Assembly: GCF_033097365.1 (NCBI RefSeq)
Contig: NZ_AP028461.1
Span: forward strand, 1,116,001-1,180,000
DNA: 64,000 nt
Source: Actinoplanes sichuanensis
Lineage (GTDB): Bacteria > Actinomycetota > Actinomycetes > Mycobacteriales > Micromonosporaceae
Direction: 5' to 3'
Below are positions 27,501-35,365 of the stretch, one piece after another; the stretch's first letter is position 1; each line of letters begins with the position of its first letter. The notes beneath the pieces are model-generated. The model worked only from the letters and a program-made list of their open reading frames with translations, was not told where the DNA came from and made no database searches. Both the position numbers and the translations under genes were made by a program.

Positions 27501-27649
27501 CACAGGGCGTCGATCAGCTCGGTCACCGTGACCGTGTGGTTGGCGTGCAGCAACAGGAACGCGAGAACGGCACGGCGCTGCGCCCGGGTGATCGGGATCG
27601 GCTGATCACCGACGCTGGCGCCGACCGGACCGAGCACGGTGAACCTCAT
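24536..27649 (-). CDS. AfsR/SARP-type regulator (OmpR-like HTH, BTAD, NB-ARC, TPR)
   Basis: The protein of about 1,037 residues begins MRFTVLGPVGASVG. Order: OmpR-like winged helix (1-95; RAVLAFLLLHANHTVTVTELID), bacterial transcriptional activation domain (96-245), NB-ARC ATPase with Walker A GVGGVGKSALT near 300 and Walker B VLLVLDNA near 375, then a winged helix and a long tetratricopeptide region to the end. Such proteins act as ATP-dependent activators of secondary metabolism or development and are often tuned by Ser/Thr kinases. The reductase gene follows; a small secreted protein gene is divergent. No biosynthetic cluster adjoins, so the regulon is unclear. Confidence 0.92.
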   Translation of the reverse strand: MRFTVLGPVGASVGDQPIPITRAQRRAVLAFLLLHANHTVTVTELIDALWETEPPATARTQVFAAVSAVRRALRAAGAEPVTSVHGGYRLDADAARLDLLAFEGSVTTAREHAGRGDLETAVTVLRDGLALWTGPALGGVSGAWVEPARVSLDDRRLTAMEQLFAWELDLGHHDTVLPELTAAAAAAPLRERLAGCLMLALYRAGRQAEALAVYRRTHRLLVDEIGVEPGPELTALHQGVLGNDEALRAPAAAHDARPATPRRRFLPRDIPDFTGRDAELARLDELTTDADLLVVGTVGVGGVGKSALTVHWGHLTADRFPDGQLYINLRGYEERAPLRPAEALSTLLAALGVPPQRVPSDLDAASALFRATLAGQRVLLVLDNARSAEQVRPLLPGSSPALVLVTSRDTLSGLIARDGARRLDLGLLPHADALALITRILGADRVAAEPEAADDLVAVCGRLPLAVRIAAAHLSVRPAQSIAGYVAETALDSLAIEGDPASNLRAVFDQSYRSLSVAQQRALRLLGPVPGGDVTAEAVAALTGGDPAAAEEIVRALADASLLIEHQPGRFSMHDLTREYARSRTDAAEWAPALRRLTGWLVGAVESAVAVLYPAYAQAPGSGTVTRFTDAGQAREWFAAELANIIAVIESGTGLGCPEAVWRLAFACRFFFNGRLDGATALVLGRAALEAATGIGDPRARAAADLVMARAYTTDGHDERCRVHAQRCLDLAHDIGWHDIEADAHNSLSVHHMFAGELRPAADHARRAFDLSMAAGIVPPQYLGKVGLILLLIGQLAEAADCFEQTLASENHQSGFSRAISLLNLAEIRRLQGRDEESVQPLDEAITILAAEGNTHLAALAEADRAVLVYRQGRHQEAWRILERSRATMAGRVDVMSGWQLTHRHAEMLIASGRAGEAITELVAALDGVRSLGIRQPATQLLVVLSRAHAGSDPERAAELAAEAVDAARAGQFLLLEGQALTALAVALRALGRDAEALGAAKEALGVHEQTGHEPGRAETAALLAELEGADRAAPPK

Positions 27650-27732
27650 GTATAGGGAATGTATCAACGCCTGTCGTCATGATTCGCCTCAGTGATCGAT
27701 CAACCCTGATCGACCGGGAAAGGGGTAACACC

Positions 27733-28056
27733 ATGGTGGACGCCATCCGTCGTACCGCTAAGGCCCTGGCTGTCGGAGGTCTCGTGACGGCCGGCCTGGT
27801 TCTCGCCGCTCCGGGCTCGGCGCAGGCCGCGCTCAGCGGCTGTTCGACGAACTACTCGGGCCGGACCGGCACCGCGAAGTGCACCACCGCCACCAACGGC
27901 TCGTCGTTCCGGGTCAAGGTGGTCTGCTACAAGATCACCAGCGGGCAGACGCGGACCATCTACGGGACCTGGAAGACCACCTCGGGCTCCACGTCCTCGG
28001 CGTCCTGCCTGACCGGTGAGGAGATCGACGACGTGACCATCCAGAAGGTGGTCTGA
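27733..28056 (+). CDS. Small secreted four-cysteine protein
   Basis: I do not recognise a family. From the ATG at 27733 (AAAGGGG upstream) the product has 107 residues. A signal peptide (TAKALAVGGLVTAGLVLAAPG, cleavage after AQA near 36) is followed by a mature part of about 70 residues with four cysteines (GCSTN, KCTT, VCYK, SCLT), which could form two disulfides. It is rich in Ser, Thr and Gly with strand-like alternation. It is divergent from the AfsR-like regulator gene, about 85 bases apart, and may be its target (inference). Confidence 0.8.
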   Translation: MVDAIRRTAKALAVGGLVTAGLVLAAPGSAQAALSGCSTNYSGRTGTAKCTTATNGSSFRVKVVCYKITSGQTRTIYGTWKTTSGSTSSASCLTGEEIDDVTIQKVV

Positions 28057-28062
28057 GTCCGC

Positions 28063-28137
28063 TCCGCCTGATCCACGGGGACAGGCGGACCGGCGACGGC
28101 CCGGGGCGGTGACCCCCCAGCATCCGCTCCGGGCCGT
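28063..28137. terminator. Two hairpins between convergent genes
   Basis: TCCGCCTG (28063-28070) pairs with CAGGCGGA (28082-28089), and ACGGCCCGG (28096-28104) pairs with CCGGGCCGT (28129-28137). Both stems are perfect. They fill the gap between the small secreted protein gene and the convergent ABC permease gene. Confidence 0.75.
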
Positions 28138-28154
28138 TCGCTTCCACCTCGGCG

Positions 28155-30485
28155 TCACTCGTTGTGCAGCACCCGCGCGATGCTGAGCCGGGCCGCCGAC
28201 CGGGCCGGCAGCAGCGCGCCCAGGACCGCGATGAGTATCCCGGCCGTCACCATCAGCCCCAGCGTCGTCGGGTCCCACACCCGCAGCACCTCCACCGGCA
28301 GGGTGACCTTCGCGGCGTCCGCGGCGAGCGGCACCACCACCCGGTGCGCGCTCATGCCGAGCGGGATGCCGAGCAGACCGCCGACCACCCCGAGCGCCGC
28401 CATCGACGTGATCAGCATCGCGATCACCTGGCGCGGGGTCATCCCGATCGACTTGAGCATGCCGAGGTCGCGCCGCCGGTCCAGGACGTTGAGGGCCACC
28501 GTGTTGAGTACGCCGAGCGCGGCGACCGCGGCCAGTGACAACGCCAGCACCGTGGAGAACCCGGCCACGATCGGCGTGAGCTCGTCGCCGCCGCTGTTGT
28601 CCCACGGGTCCAGGCCGGGATCGGCCGCCGAGACGGCCGCCAGGTACCCGCCGATGTCGGTGCCGTCGACCAGTTCGACCTGGTAGTAGTAGTCGTTCGG
28701 GATCGTGCCCGGAAGGTCCCGCCAGGGCGCGAACAGCGCGTCGTCGCCCGATCCGGGCAGGCCCATCAGCGTCGAGCCGACGATCGTCACGGTCAGCCGG
28801 GCGCCGTCGCGATCGAGTGTCAGGGTGTCGCCGACCGCCAGATCGCGCTTGTTCAGCATCTCGACCGGTGCGACCACCTCGTCCGGCCCGGTCATCCAGT
28901 GGCCTTCCAGGAGCTGCCGTTCGTGTCCCATGGCGGCGACGTCACCGCGGACGAAGTCGACCCGGATCGGCTCGCTCTGGCCGGGCGCCGCGTAGCTGCG
29001 GCCCACCGCGACACCGATCCGCGACGTGCCGGGCAGACCCCGCAGCAGCGCTTCGACCTCCCGGTCGGTACGGGTGCTCGGCGCCTTTCCGAAGTCGGGA
29101 TTCATCGGCCGTACACCGATGTCGCCGCCGGTCTCCGAACCCAGGGCGGACACCCGCAGCACCGTGTCGGACAGCCCGGTCGCGAAGGTCACCGTGGCCA
29201 CGCCGAGCAGCAGCGACGCCATGGTCAGAGCGGTCCGGCCCGGCCGGGCGAACGGCAGGCCCAGCCCCAGGCTGACCGCGCGGGGGAGACGCGTACCGCT
29301 CAGGGCCCGTTGCACGCGCAGACCGCGACCGCGCCGTTGTGCGCTGCCCGCGCTGATCGCCTCCGCGGCGGACAGCCGCCCGCCGCGAAGCGCCGGAAGC
29401 AACGCGGTCAGCAGGACCAGGGCGGGCACCCCGAGCAGCCCGGCCAGCCACACCCACGGCCGAACCCCGGTGTCCTGCCCGTAGCCCAGCCCACGGAACG
29501 TGTCGGCCAGCAGCGGCCCGGCGCCGAGGACACCGATCGCCGTGCCGAGGATCGCACCCGCCGCGGCCGGTGCCGCGACCATGGTCAGGTAGACGGCGAC
29601 CACCTGCCGTGGTGTGAAGCCGAGCGACTTGAGCACCCCGATGTGCCGGAACCCGGAGACCACCGCGCCGCTCACCACGTTGGCCACGATGATGATCGCG
29701 ACCAGCAGGCCGAGCACTCCGAACGTGCCCAGGAACGGCAGGTAGACACCGGCCGTCTCGCCCGCCTTCTCCTTGAGCGCCTGGTAGGGGTGCGCGGCGA
29801 CGAGCGCGCCGCCGGGGAGCCCCGTGGTCGCTCCGGCGAGCCGCTGTGTCACCGCCTCCCGGCTCGACACGTCACCGGAGAACCGGTAGAGCATCTGCAT
29901 CCCGGTCGGCCGCATGGTGGCCATCTGCCCGGGCGTCACCCAACCGTCGGCCGACCCGCTCACGCTGTGCGCCCAGCCGACGACGCGCAGCGTCTGCCCG
30001 TCGGTGGAGGTGATCGAGGTGAGCGACGCCAGCGGCCCGGCCTCGAACATCCCCTCGGCCTCGGGTTCCCAGCCCAGCACGATCTCGCCGGCGGCGGTCG
30101 CCCAGCGGCCCCGCCAGAGGTCGAGTCGGTCCACGTCACCGTCCGGGCCGGGCCGCCCGACCACGGTCAGCGGCCCCTCCAGCAGCGGCCCGGACCCACC
30201 CACCGGCAGGACTGTCGTCTGGGCGAACGGTCCCGCCGACGCCTCCACCCCGGTGGTCGCCGACTTCAGTTGAGCGTCGCCGACCAGCGAACTGTCGAAC
30301 GACGCCACGGCGTGCGCACCGCGCTGCTGCCCGAAGACCCGGTCGAACGGCGCCGACGTGGCGTCCAGCAGCGCCAGCGACACCACCACGGTGGCCGTGC
30401 ACAGCAGCGCCACCAGCGCGATCACGAACGTCTGGAGCCGGCGGCGGCGGATCGCGGCCCGCGCGGCCGCCCACACCGCGCTCAC
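28155..30485 (-). CDS. ABC transporter permease with two FtsX domains (MacB/LolE-like)
   Basis: The 776-residue membrane protein has an N-terminal membrane helix (LQTFVIALVALLCTATVV), a large extracellular domain, and two FtsX permease units near 255-385 and 640-770. Each FtsX unit carries the LKSLGFTPRQVVAVYL / LKSIGMTPRQVIAMLI coupling motif. The duplicated layout is typical of exporters or mechanotransducing complexes rather than importers. It starts at GTG overlapping the ATPase stop by four bases, so the two form one operon. The divergent two-component system probably controls them; an envelope-stress or antimicrobial-peptide role is inferred from similar pairs. Confidence 0.9.
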   Translation of the reverse strand: MSAVWAAARAAIRRRRLQTFVIALVALLCTATVVVSLALLDATSAPFDRVFGQQRGAHAVASFDSSLVGDAQLKSATTGVEASAGPFAQTTVLPVGGSGPLLEGPLTVVGRPGPDGDVDRLDLWRGRWATAAGEIVLGWEPEAEGMFEAGPLASLTSITSTDGQTLRVVGWAHSVSGSADGWVTPGQMATMRPTGMQMLYRFSGDVSSREAVTQRLAGATTGLPGGALVAAHPYQALKEKAGETAGVYLPFLGTFGVLGLLVAIIIVANVVSGAVVSGFRHIGVLKSLGFTPRQVVAVYLTMVAAPAAAGAILGTAIGVLGAGPLLADTFRGLGYGQDTGVRPWVWLAGLLGVPALVLLTALLPALRGGRLSAAEAISAGSAQRRGRGLRVQRALSGTRLPRAVSLGLGLPFARPGRTALTMASLLLGVATVTFATGLSDTVLRVSALGSETGGDIGVRPMNPDFGKAPSTRTDREVEALLRGLPGTSRIGVAVGRSYAAPGQSEPIRVDFVRGDVAAMGHERQLLEGHWMTGPDEVVAPVEMLNKRDLAVGDTLTLDRDGARLTVTIVGSTLMGLPGSGDDALFAPWRDLPGTIPNDYYYQVELVDGTDIGGYLAAVSAADPGLDPWDNSGGDELTPIVAGFSTVLALSLAAVAALGVLNTVALNVLDRRRDLGMLKSIGMTPRQVIAMLITSMAALGVVGGLLGIPLGMSAHRVVVPLAADAAKVTLPVEVLRVWDPTTLGLMVTAGILIAVLGALLPARSAARLSIARVLHNE

Positions 30486-31171
30486 ACCCGGTCCAGGGTG
30501 GACTCGGCGGCGATCCGGCCGTCGGCCAGCTGCACGAGACGGCTGGCGCAGCGGTGCGCGAGCCGTTCGTCGTGGGTGACGATCAGCAGGGTCTGGCCGA
30601 TCTGGTTCAGGTCGATCAGCAGGTCCATCACCTGCTCACCGGCCCGGCTGTCGAGGGCGCCGGTCGGCTCGTCGGCCAGCAGCAGCGCCGGCCGGTTCAT
30701 CAGCGCCCGGGCCACCGCCACCCGCTGCCGCTCGCCGCCGGACAGGGCGGCCGGGTAGACGTCGCGGCGGCCCGCGATGCCCAGCTCGTCGAAGAGCTCC
30801 AGGGCACGGCGTCGGGCGGCCGCCGCCGACGAGCCGGTCAGCTGTGCGGCGAGCGCCACGTTGTCCAGCGCGGACAGGTCGTCGAGCAGGTTGAAGAACT
30901 GGAAGATCATGCCGAGGTGGTGCCGGCGGAACAGCGCCAGCCTCGTCTCGGTCATCTGGTCGAGCCGCTCGCCGTGCACGGTCACCTCCCCGGACGTCGG
31001 CCGGTCGAGACCGGCGATCATGTTGAGCAGGGTGGACTTGCCGCATCCGGACGGGCCCATCACAGCGACCGCCTCACCCCGGCGGATGGTCAGCGAGACC
31101 CCGTCCAGTGCGGCCGTCTCGCCGTATTCCTTGCGTACATCGTCGAGCCGGACCACCGTCTCTGTCGTCAT
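30482..31171 (-). CDS. ABC transporter ATPase (LolD/MacB type)
   Basis: The 229-residue ATPase has Walker A GPSGCGKST near 42, signature LSGGERQR near 144, Walker B LLLADEPTGALDS near 163 and the His switch in THDERLAH. The Q-loop segment MIFQFFNLLDDLSALDN is typical of the LolD/MacB group that partners FtsX permeases. The ATG giving MTTETVVRL is chosen because the longer frame adds only an unsupported extension. It is the first gene of the transporter operon and lies about 140 bases from the divergent histidine kinase gene. Confidence 0.93.
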   Translation of the reverse strand: MTTETVVRLDDVRKEYGETAALDGVSLTIRRGEAVAVMGPSGCGKSTLLNMIAGLDRPTSGEVTVHGERLDQMTETRLALFRRHHLGMIFQFFNLLDDLSALDNVALAAQLTGSSAAAARRRALELFDELGIAGRRDVYPAALSGGERQRVAVARALMNRPALLLADEPTGALDSRAGEQVMDLLIDLNQIGQTLLIVTHDERLAHRCASRLVQLADGRIAAESTLDRV

Positions 31172-31311
31172 GTCAGGGGACGCTACGGATCGATACCGGG
31201 GTATGACATCGGCCGCCGGATGCAATCCCCCGGTCGCCTCATCCCGGAGATGTACGGAGTCGGACCACGGGTTGATGCGGCCCGGACGGTGGGCGTGCCA
31301 AGGTGGTCGGC

Positions 31312-32124
31312 GTGGGAATGTGGATGCTCGTCGTGGCCGCCGGAGCAGCGGTCATGGTGCCGGCGGTCATGGTGCCGGCGGTCGCGCTGCGCCGGGCGCG
31401 GCGGCGCCACGAGCACGCGATGGGTGAGCGCGGCTGGCTGCTGGAGCGCGAGCGGGCGGCCGCGGCCCGGGCCGCCGTCGACGAGGAGCGGGCCCGGATC
31501 GCCCGCGAGCTGCACGACATCGTCAGCCACAACGTCAGCGTCATGATCGTGCAGGCCGGTGCGGCCCGGGAGGTGCTGGCCACGATGCCGGCCGAGGCCG
31601 GTGCGGCGCTCGCCGCGGTCGAGCGGGCCGGCCGGGACACCATGACCGAGCTGCGCAATCTGCTCGGCCTGCTGGCACCCGACCCGTCCGGCGAGGAGCC
31701 GGAGCTCGCCCCGCAGCCGACCCTGGCCCGGCTGAGCCCGCTGGTCGACCGGATCGCGTTCGCCGGTCTGCCGGTCGAGGTCCGGGTGTCGGGCGAGCCG
31801 CTTCCGCTGCCGACCGGCATCGACGTCACCGCCTTCCGGATCGTGCAGGAGGCCCTGACCAATGCGCTCAAGCACGGCACGGGCGGAAAGGCCGAGGTGA
31901 CCATCAGATATGCCGAGCACGCGCTGCGGGTCGAGGTGCTGACCACCGGGCCGAGCGTGTTGACCGGTGATCCGGCCCCTCGCCCCGCCCCGGGCGACGG
32001 CGCCGGTCGTGGCCTGGCCGGGCTGCGCGAGCGGGTCGCCGTCTACGGCGGTGATCTGGACGCGCGTCGCAGGCTGGGCGGCGGCTACCGGGTCCGGGCG
32101 CGACTCCCGCTGGACGCGTCATGA
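31312..32124 (+). CDS. Sensor histidine kinase (HisKA_3, NarX/DesK-like)
   Basis: From the GTG at 31312 (AAGG eight bases upstream) the protein has about 270 residues. One membrane segment near the N-terminus (MWMLVVAAGAAVMVPAVMV) is followed by a short linker, the dimerisation/phosphoacceptor motif RELHDIVSHNVSVM (His68), and an HATPase domain with AFRIVQEALTNALKHG and GRGLAGLRERVAVYGG. The sensor is nearly absent, as in intramembrane-sensing kinases that monitor partner ABC transporters. It overlaps the response regulator gene by four bases and is divergent from the FtsX/LolD exporter. Confidence 0.92.
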   Translation: MGMWMLVVAAGAAVMVPAVMVPAVALRRARRRHEHAMGERGWLLERERAAAARAAVDEERARIARELHDIVSHNVSVMIVQAGAAREVLATMPAEAGAALAAVERAGRDTMTELRNLLGLLAPDPSGEEPELAPQPTLARLSPLVDRIAFAGLPVEVRVSGEPLPLPTGIDVTAFRIVQEALTNALKHGTGGKAEVTIRYAEHALRVEVLTTGPSVLTGDPAPRPAPGDGAGRGLAGLRERVAVYGGDLDARRRLGGGYRVRARLPLDAS

Positions 32125-32777
32125 CCGACCCGAGGGTCCTCATCGTCGACGATCAGGAGCTGATCCGGACCGGGTTCCGGATGATCCTCACCGCCCGTGG
32201 TGTCGACGTGGTGGGGGAGGCGGGCGACGGCACCGCCGCGGTCGAGGCGGAGCGCCGGCTGCGTCCCGACGTGATCCTGATGGACGTCCGGATGCCCGGG
32301 ATGGACGGCATCGAGGCCACGAAACGGATCCTGGCCCGGGCCCCGGCCTGCCGCATCCTGATGCTGACCACGTTCGACCTGGACCGGTATGTGTATGCCG
32401 CGCTAGCCGCCGGAGCGAGCGGTTTCCTACTCAAGGACGTGACCGCCGAGCACCTGGCGGCCGCGGTCCGGCTGGTCGGCACCGGGGACGCGCTGCTCGC
32501 CCCGTCGATCACCCGCCGGCTGGTGCAGCGGTTCGCCGGGGCGGCCGAGGCTCCGGCCGTGCACCGTGACCTGACCGCGCTGACCCCGCGGGAGTTGGAG
32601 GTGTTGACCCTGCTGGGGCGCGGCCTGTCGAACACCGAACTCGCCGCGGCGTTGACGCTGAGCGAGGCTACCGTGAAGACTCATGTGGCCCGGATCTTCT
32701 CGAAGCTGGATCTGCGGGACCGGGCCCAGGCGGTGGTGCTGGCGTACGAGACCGGCCTGGTTACCCCATCTGGTTAA
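32121..32777 (+). CDS. LuxR/NarL-family response regulator
   Basis: The 218-residue regulator has a receiver domain (VLIVDDQELIRTGFRM; phosphoacceptor Asp in LMDVRMPGMDG near 55; Lys in FLLKDV near 105) and a C-terminal LuxR helix-turn-helix (LTPRELEVLTLLGRGLSNTELAAALTLSEATVKTHVARI). It overlaps the kinase gene by four bases (ATGA), forming a two-component pair. The likely target is the divergent ABC exporter operon, inferred from position. Confidence 0.94.
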   Translation: MTDPRVLIVDDQELIRTGFRMILTARGVDVVGEAGDGTAAVEAERRLRPDVILMDVRMPGMDGIEATKRILARAPACRILMLTTFDLDRYVYAALAAGASGFLLKDVTAEHLAAAVRLVGTGDALLAPSITRRLVQRFAGAAEAPAVHRDLTALTPRELEVLTLLGRGLSNTELAAALTLSEATVKTHVARIFSKLDLRDRAQAVVLAYETGLVTPSG

Positions 32778-32797
32778 CGAGCGTTAAGCTGCTGGGC

Positions 32798-33940
32798 ATG
32801 ACCGTGGATCGACTGCTTCCCACCCCTGAAGCGCACGACCTGCTCGACCTCACCGGCGAACTCGCCACCCGCGAGCTGGCCGGCAAGGTCGACGACTTCG
32901 AGGCGCGCGGTGAGTTCCCCCGTGAGGTCCTGCGCACCCTCGGCCGTTCCGGGCTGCTCGGGCTGCCCTACCCCGAGGAGGTGGGTGGCGCGGCCCAGCC
33001 GTACGAGGTGTATGTCCAGGTCCTGGAGATCCTCGCGGGGACCTGGCTGGGCATCGCCGAGGCGGTCAGCGTGCACACCCTGTCGTGTTTCCCGGTCGCC
33101 GAGTTCGGCACCGACAAGCAGCGGGCGATGCTGCCGGACATGGTCGGCGGGGAACTGCTCGGGGCGTACGCCCTCTCCGAACCGCACGGTGGCAGCGATG
33201 CCGCCGGTCTCACCACCAAGGCCGTCGCCGACGGCGACGATTTCCTGGTCACCGGCACCAAGGCCTGGATCACGCACGCCGGTCAGGCCGATTTCTACAA
33301 CATCTTCTGCCGTACGGGTGGGCCGGGCCCCAAGGGCATCTCCTGCCTGCTCGCCGACGCCGACACACCCGGGCTGATGCCGCAGGCGACCGAGAGACTG
33401 ATGGGTCTGCGCTCGTCGGCTCCCGCCCAGATCGTCCTGGAGGACGCCCGGATCCCCCGGGACCGTCTCGTCGGCGAGGAGAACAGGGGCTTCACCATCG
33501 CCATGCGCGCCCTCGACTCCGGCCGGCTCGGCATCGCCGCCTGCGCGGTCGGCCTCGCCCAGTCGGCAGTCGACTATGCGACCGCCTACGCCAAGGAGCG
33601 CGAGCAGTTCGGCAAGCCGATCGCGTCGTTCCAGGGCATCGGTTTCATGCTCGCCGACATGGCCACCCAGGTGTCCGCGGCCCGCGCGCTGCTGCTGAAC
33701 GCGGCCCGCCTCAAGGACGCCGGCCGCCCGTTCTCGATCGAGGCGGCCAAGGCGAAACTGTTCGCCACCGACATGGCCATGAAGGTCACCACCGACGCCG
33801 TCCAGGTCCTCGGCGGCGCCGGCTACGTCTCCGACCACCCGGTGGAGCGCTGGTTCCGCGAGGCGAAGGTTCTGCAGATCGTCGAGGGCACCAACCAGAT
33901 CCAGCGCCTGGTGATCGCCCGCTCGATGACCGGCGGCTGA
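32798..33940 (+). CDS. Acyl-CoA dehydrogenase
   Basis: The 380-residue flavoprotein oxidises an acyl-CoA to the enoyl-CoA. Family landmarks are complete: GLLGLPYPEEVGG, AYALSEPHGGSDAAGL (FAD contact), GTKAWITHAGQADFY, EREQFGKPIASFQG and VQVLGGAGYVSDHPVER, with the catalytic Glu at 363 in QIVEGTNQIQR. Chain-length preference cannot be read. It lies 20 bases after the response regulator gene but probably has its own role. The Lrp-type regulator gene follows on the same strand. Confidence 0.93.
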   Translation: MTVDRLLPTPEAHDLLDLTGELATRELAGKVDDFEARGEFPREVLRTLGRSGLLGLPYPEEVGGAAQPYEVYVQVLEILAGTWLGIAEAVSVHTLSCFPVAEFGTDKQRAMLPDMVGGELLGAYALSEPHGGSDAAGLTTKAVADGDDFLVTGTKAWITHAGQADFYNIFCRTGGPGPKGISCLLADADTPGLMPQATERLMGLRSSAPAQIVLEDARIPRDRLVGEENRGFTIAMRALDSGRLGIAACAVGLAQSAVDYATAYAKEREQFGKPIASFQGIGFMLADMATQVSAARALLLNAARLKDAGRPFSIEAAKAKLFATDMAMKVTTDAVQVLGGAGYVSDHPVERWFREAKVLQIVEGTNQIQRLVIARSMTGG

Positions 33941-34007
33941 GACCTCCGCGCGTGACGTTCGCCCGGTCGATGACGGAACGGGCCGCCCCGGTCGGTAGTG
34001 TGGCGCC

Positions 34008-34454
34008 GTGGAAGAGATCGACCGGGCGATCGTGTCGGCCCTGACCGCGGACGGCCGGTTGTCATATACCGACTTGGCCGAGCGGGTGGGCCTCAGTGTC
34101 TCCGCCGTGCATCAGCGTGTCCGCCGGCTCGAGCAGCGCGGGGTGATCAACGGCTACACGGCCAAGGTCTCCTACGAGGCCTTGGACCTGCCGTTGACCG
34201 CGTTCGTGGCGATCCGCCCGTTCGACCCGTCCCAGCCGGACGACGCCCCGGACCGTCTGGCCCACCTGTCCGAGATCGACTCCTGCTATTCGGTGGCCGG
34301 CGAGGACTTCTACATGCTTCTGGTACGGGTGAAGAGCCCCGCCGACCTGGAACGCCTCCTGCAGGACATCCGCACGGCGGCCAACGTCACCACCCGGACG
34401 ACGGTGGTGCTCTCCACGCCGTACGAGAACCGCCCCCCACGCATCGCCCCCTGA
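34008..34454 (+). CDS. Lrp/AsnC-family transcriptional regulator
   Basis: The 148-residue protein has an N-terminal AsnC helix-turn-helix (EIDRAIVSALTADGRLSYTDLAERVGLSVSAVHQRVRRLE) and a C-terminal RAM effector domain (VAGEDFYMLLVRVKSPADLERLL). It begins at GTG. Lrp-type regulators sense amino acids and control their metabolism. Its target is unknown; the preceding acyl-CoA dehydrogenase gene, 67 bases upstream, is the nearest candidate. Confidence 0.93.
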   Translation: MEEIDRAIVSALTADGRLSYTDLAERVGLSVSAVHQRVRRLEQRGVINGYTAKVSYEALDLPLTAFVAIRPFDPSQPDDAPDRLAHLSEIDSCYSVAGEDFYMLLVRVKSPADLERLLQDIRTAANVTTRTTVVLSTPYENRPPRIAP

Positions 34455-34481
34455 GCTGCGATCGTCTCTTCGCCCGAGGCC

Positions 34482-35081
34482 TCAGCGGCCCCTCGCCGGC
34501 CGCCGCTTCCTACGTGTGCGTCGCCGGGCGTCGACTCGGGAAACGGGCCGCGCCGGAGCGACGCGATCGGCGCTGGAGACCGCTGGTGCAGGCGTCGTTT
34601 CGGTCGGCGCACTGATCGGGGAATTCTCCTCGTCGATCGGGGCGGCGAAGATCGGATTCGCGGTCGAGGCGCGCACGCATTCGGACGTCACAATCGCGAT
34701 GAATCGACGTTCGCGACGCGAATTCTTCGACGACCATGCCTGTCCGACCACCATCCACCAGTCTCGGGCGGGCCGGCGCTGGAATAAATCTGCGGCCACG
34801 CTGCGCAGCGCCTTTTCGTCCATCTTCTTGATGTGCCACAGCATGTTCCAGTGCGCCATCCACAAGCTCATCCCGATGCGGTATCCCTGATTGTGCCCTT
34901 CTGCGTCGTCCATCTTTTCGAAATTCAGATGCGGGTACTGCATCATCAGCTGCGTCAATTCGACGTGGCGCTCGCGGGAGCCGATCATCTGAGCGATCTT
35001 GGCTTGATGGGACTGGTATGCCAGCGAGACGGATACCGCAAAAAGACCAAGAATGGACAAAATGGTCGATATGAGGGGCAC
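34482..35081 (-). CDS. DUF6082-like membrane-anchored protein
   Basis: The 199-residue product starts at GTG after GAGAGG. One N-terminal membrane helix (ISTILSILGLFAVSVSLAYQ) is followed by a helical region (SRERHVELTQLMMQYPHLNFE, GYRIGMSLWMAHWNMLWHI, DLFQRRPARDWWMVVGQAW) that matches the actinobacterial DUF6082 pattern. The C-terminal 55 residues are Pro/Ala/Arg-rich and end in a basic tail. The gene is visibly less GC-rich than its neighbours. The role is unknown; such proteins often lie near DUF397/XRE pairs, and a DUF397 gene follows here. Confidence 0.75.
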   Translation of the reverse strand: MPLISTILSILGLFAVSVSLAYQSHQAKIAQMIGSRERHVELTQLMMQYPHLNFEKMDDAEGHNQGYRIGMSLWMAHWNMLWHIKKMDEKALRSVAADLFQRRPARDWWMVVGQAWSSKNSRRERRFIAIVTSECVRASTANPIFAAPIDEENSPISAPTETTPAPAVSSADRVAPARPVSRVDARRRTRRKRRPARGR

Positions 35082-35140
35082 ATCTACCTCTCAAGCGTGC
35101 AAGAGTCTCACGTCTTTGTGACGTCGACTTCTGAAGGGGT

Positions 35141-35365
35141 TTATTGCGAGTCGTCGAAGAGGTGGAACGTTCCGGCTCGGATTCCCGCGACGAATGAATC
35201 CCATTCCACCGGACTGAAGATCAGGACTGGGCCCGTGGGGTCCTTGCTGTCGCGGACGGCAACGGTTTTCGTCAGAGTGGCCACTTCGACACAGTTGTTG
35301 CCGCCGGAGCCGTTACTGCGCGACGACTTTCGCCACTGGGCTCCCGCTATCTCGTCGAGGCTCAT
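35141..35365 (-). CDS. DUF397 domain protein
   Basis: From the ATG at 35365 (GAGGAG seven bases upstream) this 74-residue protein shows the DUF397 pattern: GAQWRKSSRSNGSGGNNCVEVA, VAVRDSKDPTGPVL and FSPVEWDSFVAGIRAGTF. DUF397 proteins usually sit next to an XRE-family DUF5753 regulator and act with it in development. No such regulator is visible in the flanking kilobases here, so it is an orphan. Confidence 0.9.
   Translation of the reverse strand: MSLDEIAGAQWRKSSRSNGSGGNNCVEVATLTKTVAVRDSKDPTGPVLIFSPVEWDSFVAGIRAGTFHLFDDSQ

Noticed and set aside
24467..27503. Very long frames on both strands over the AfsR-like gene (841 and 990 codons)
   Set aside because: Only the frame ending at 24536 contains OmpR-HTH, BTAD, NB-ARC and TPR motifs; the others are shadows.
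28091..28140. Possible 6C-type small RNA (a hairpin with a run of six C)
   Set aside because: The 6C motif needs two hairpins with C-rich loops; only one C6 run is present, and the position between convergent stops fits terminators better.
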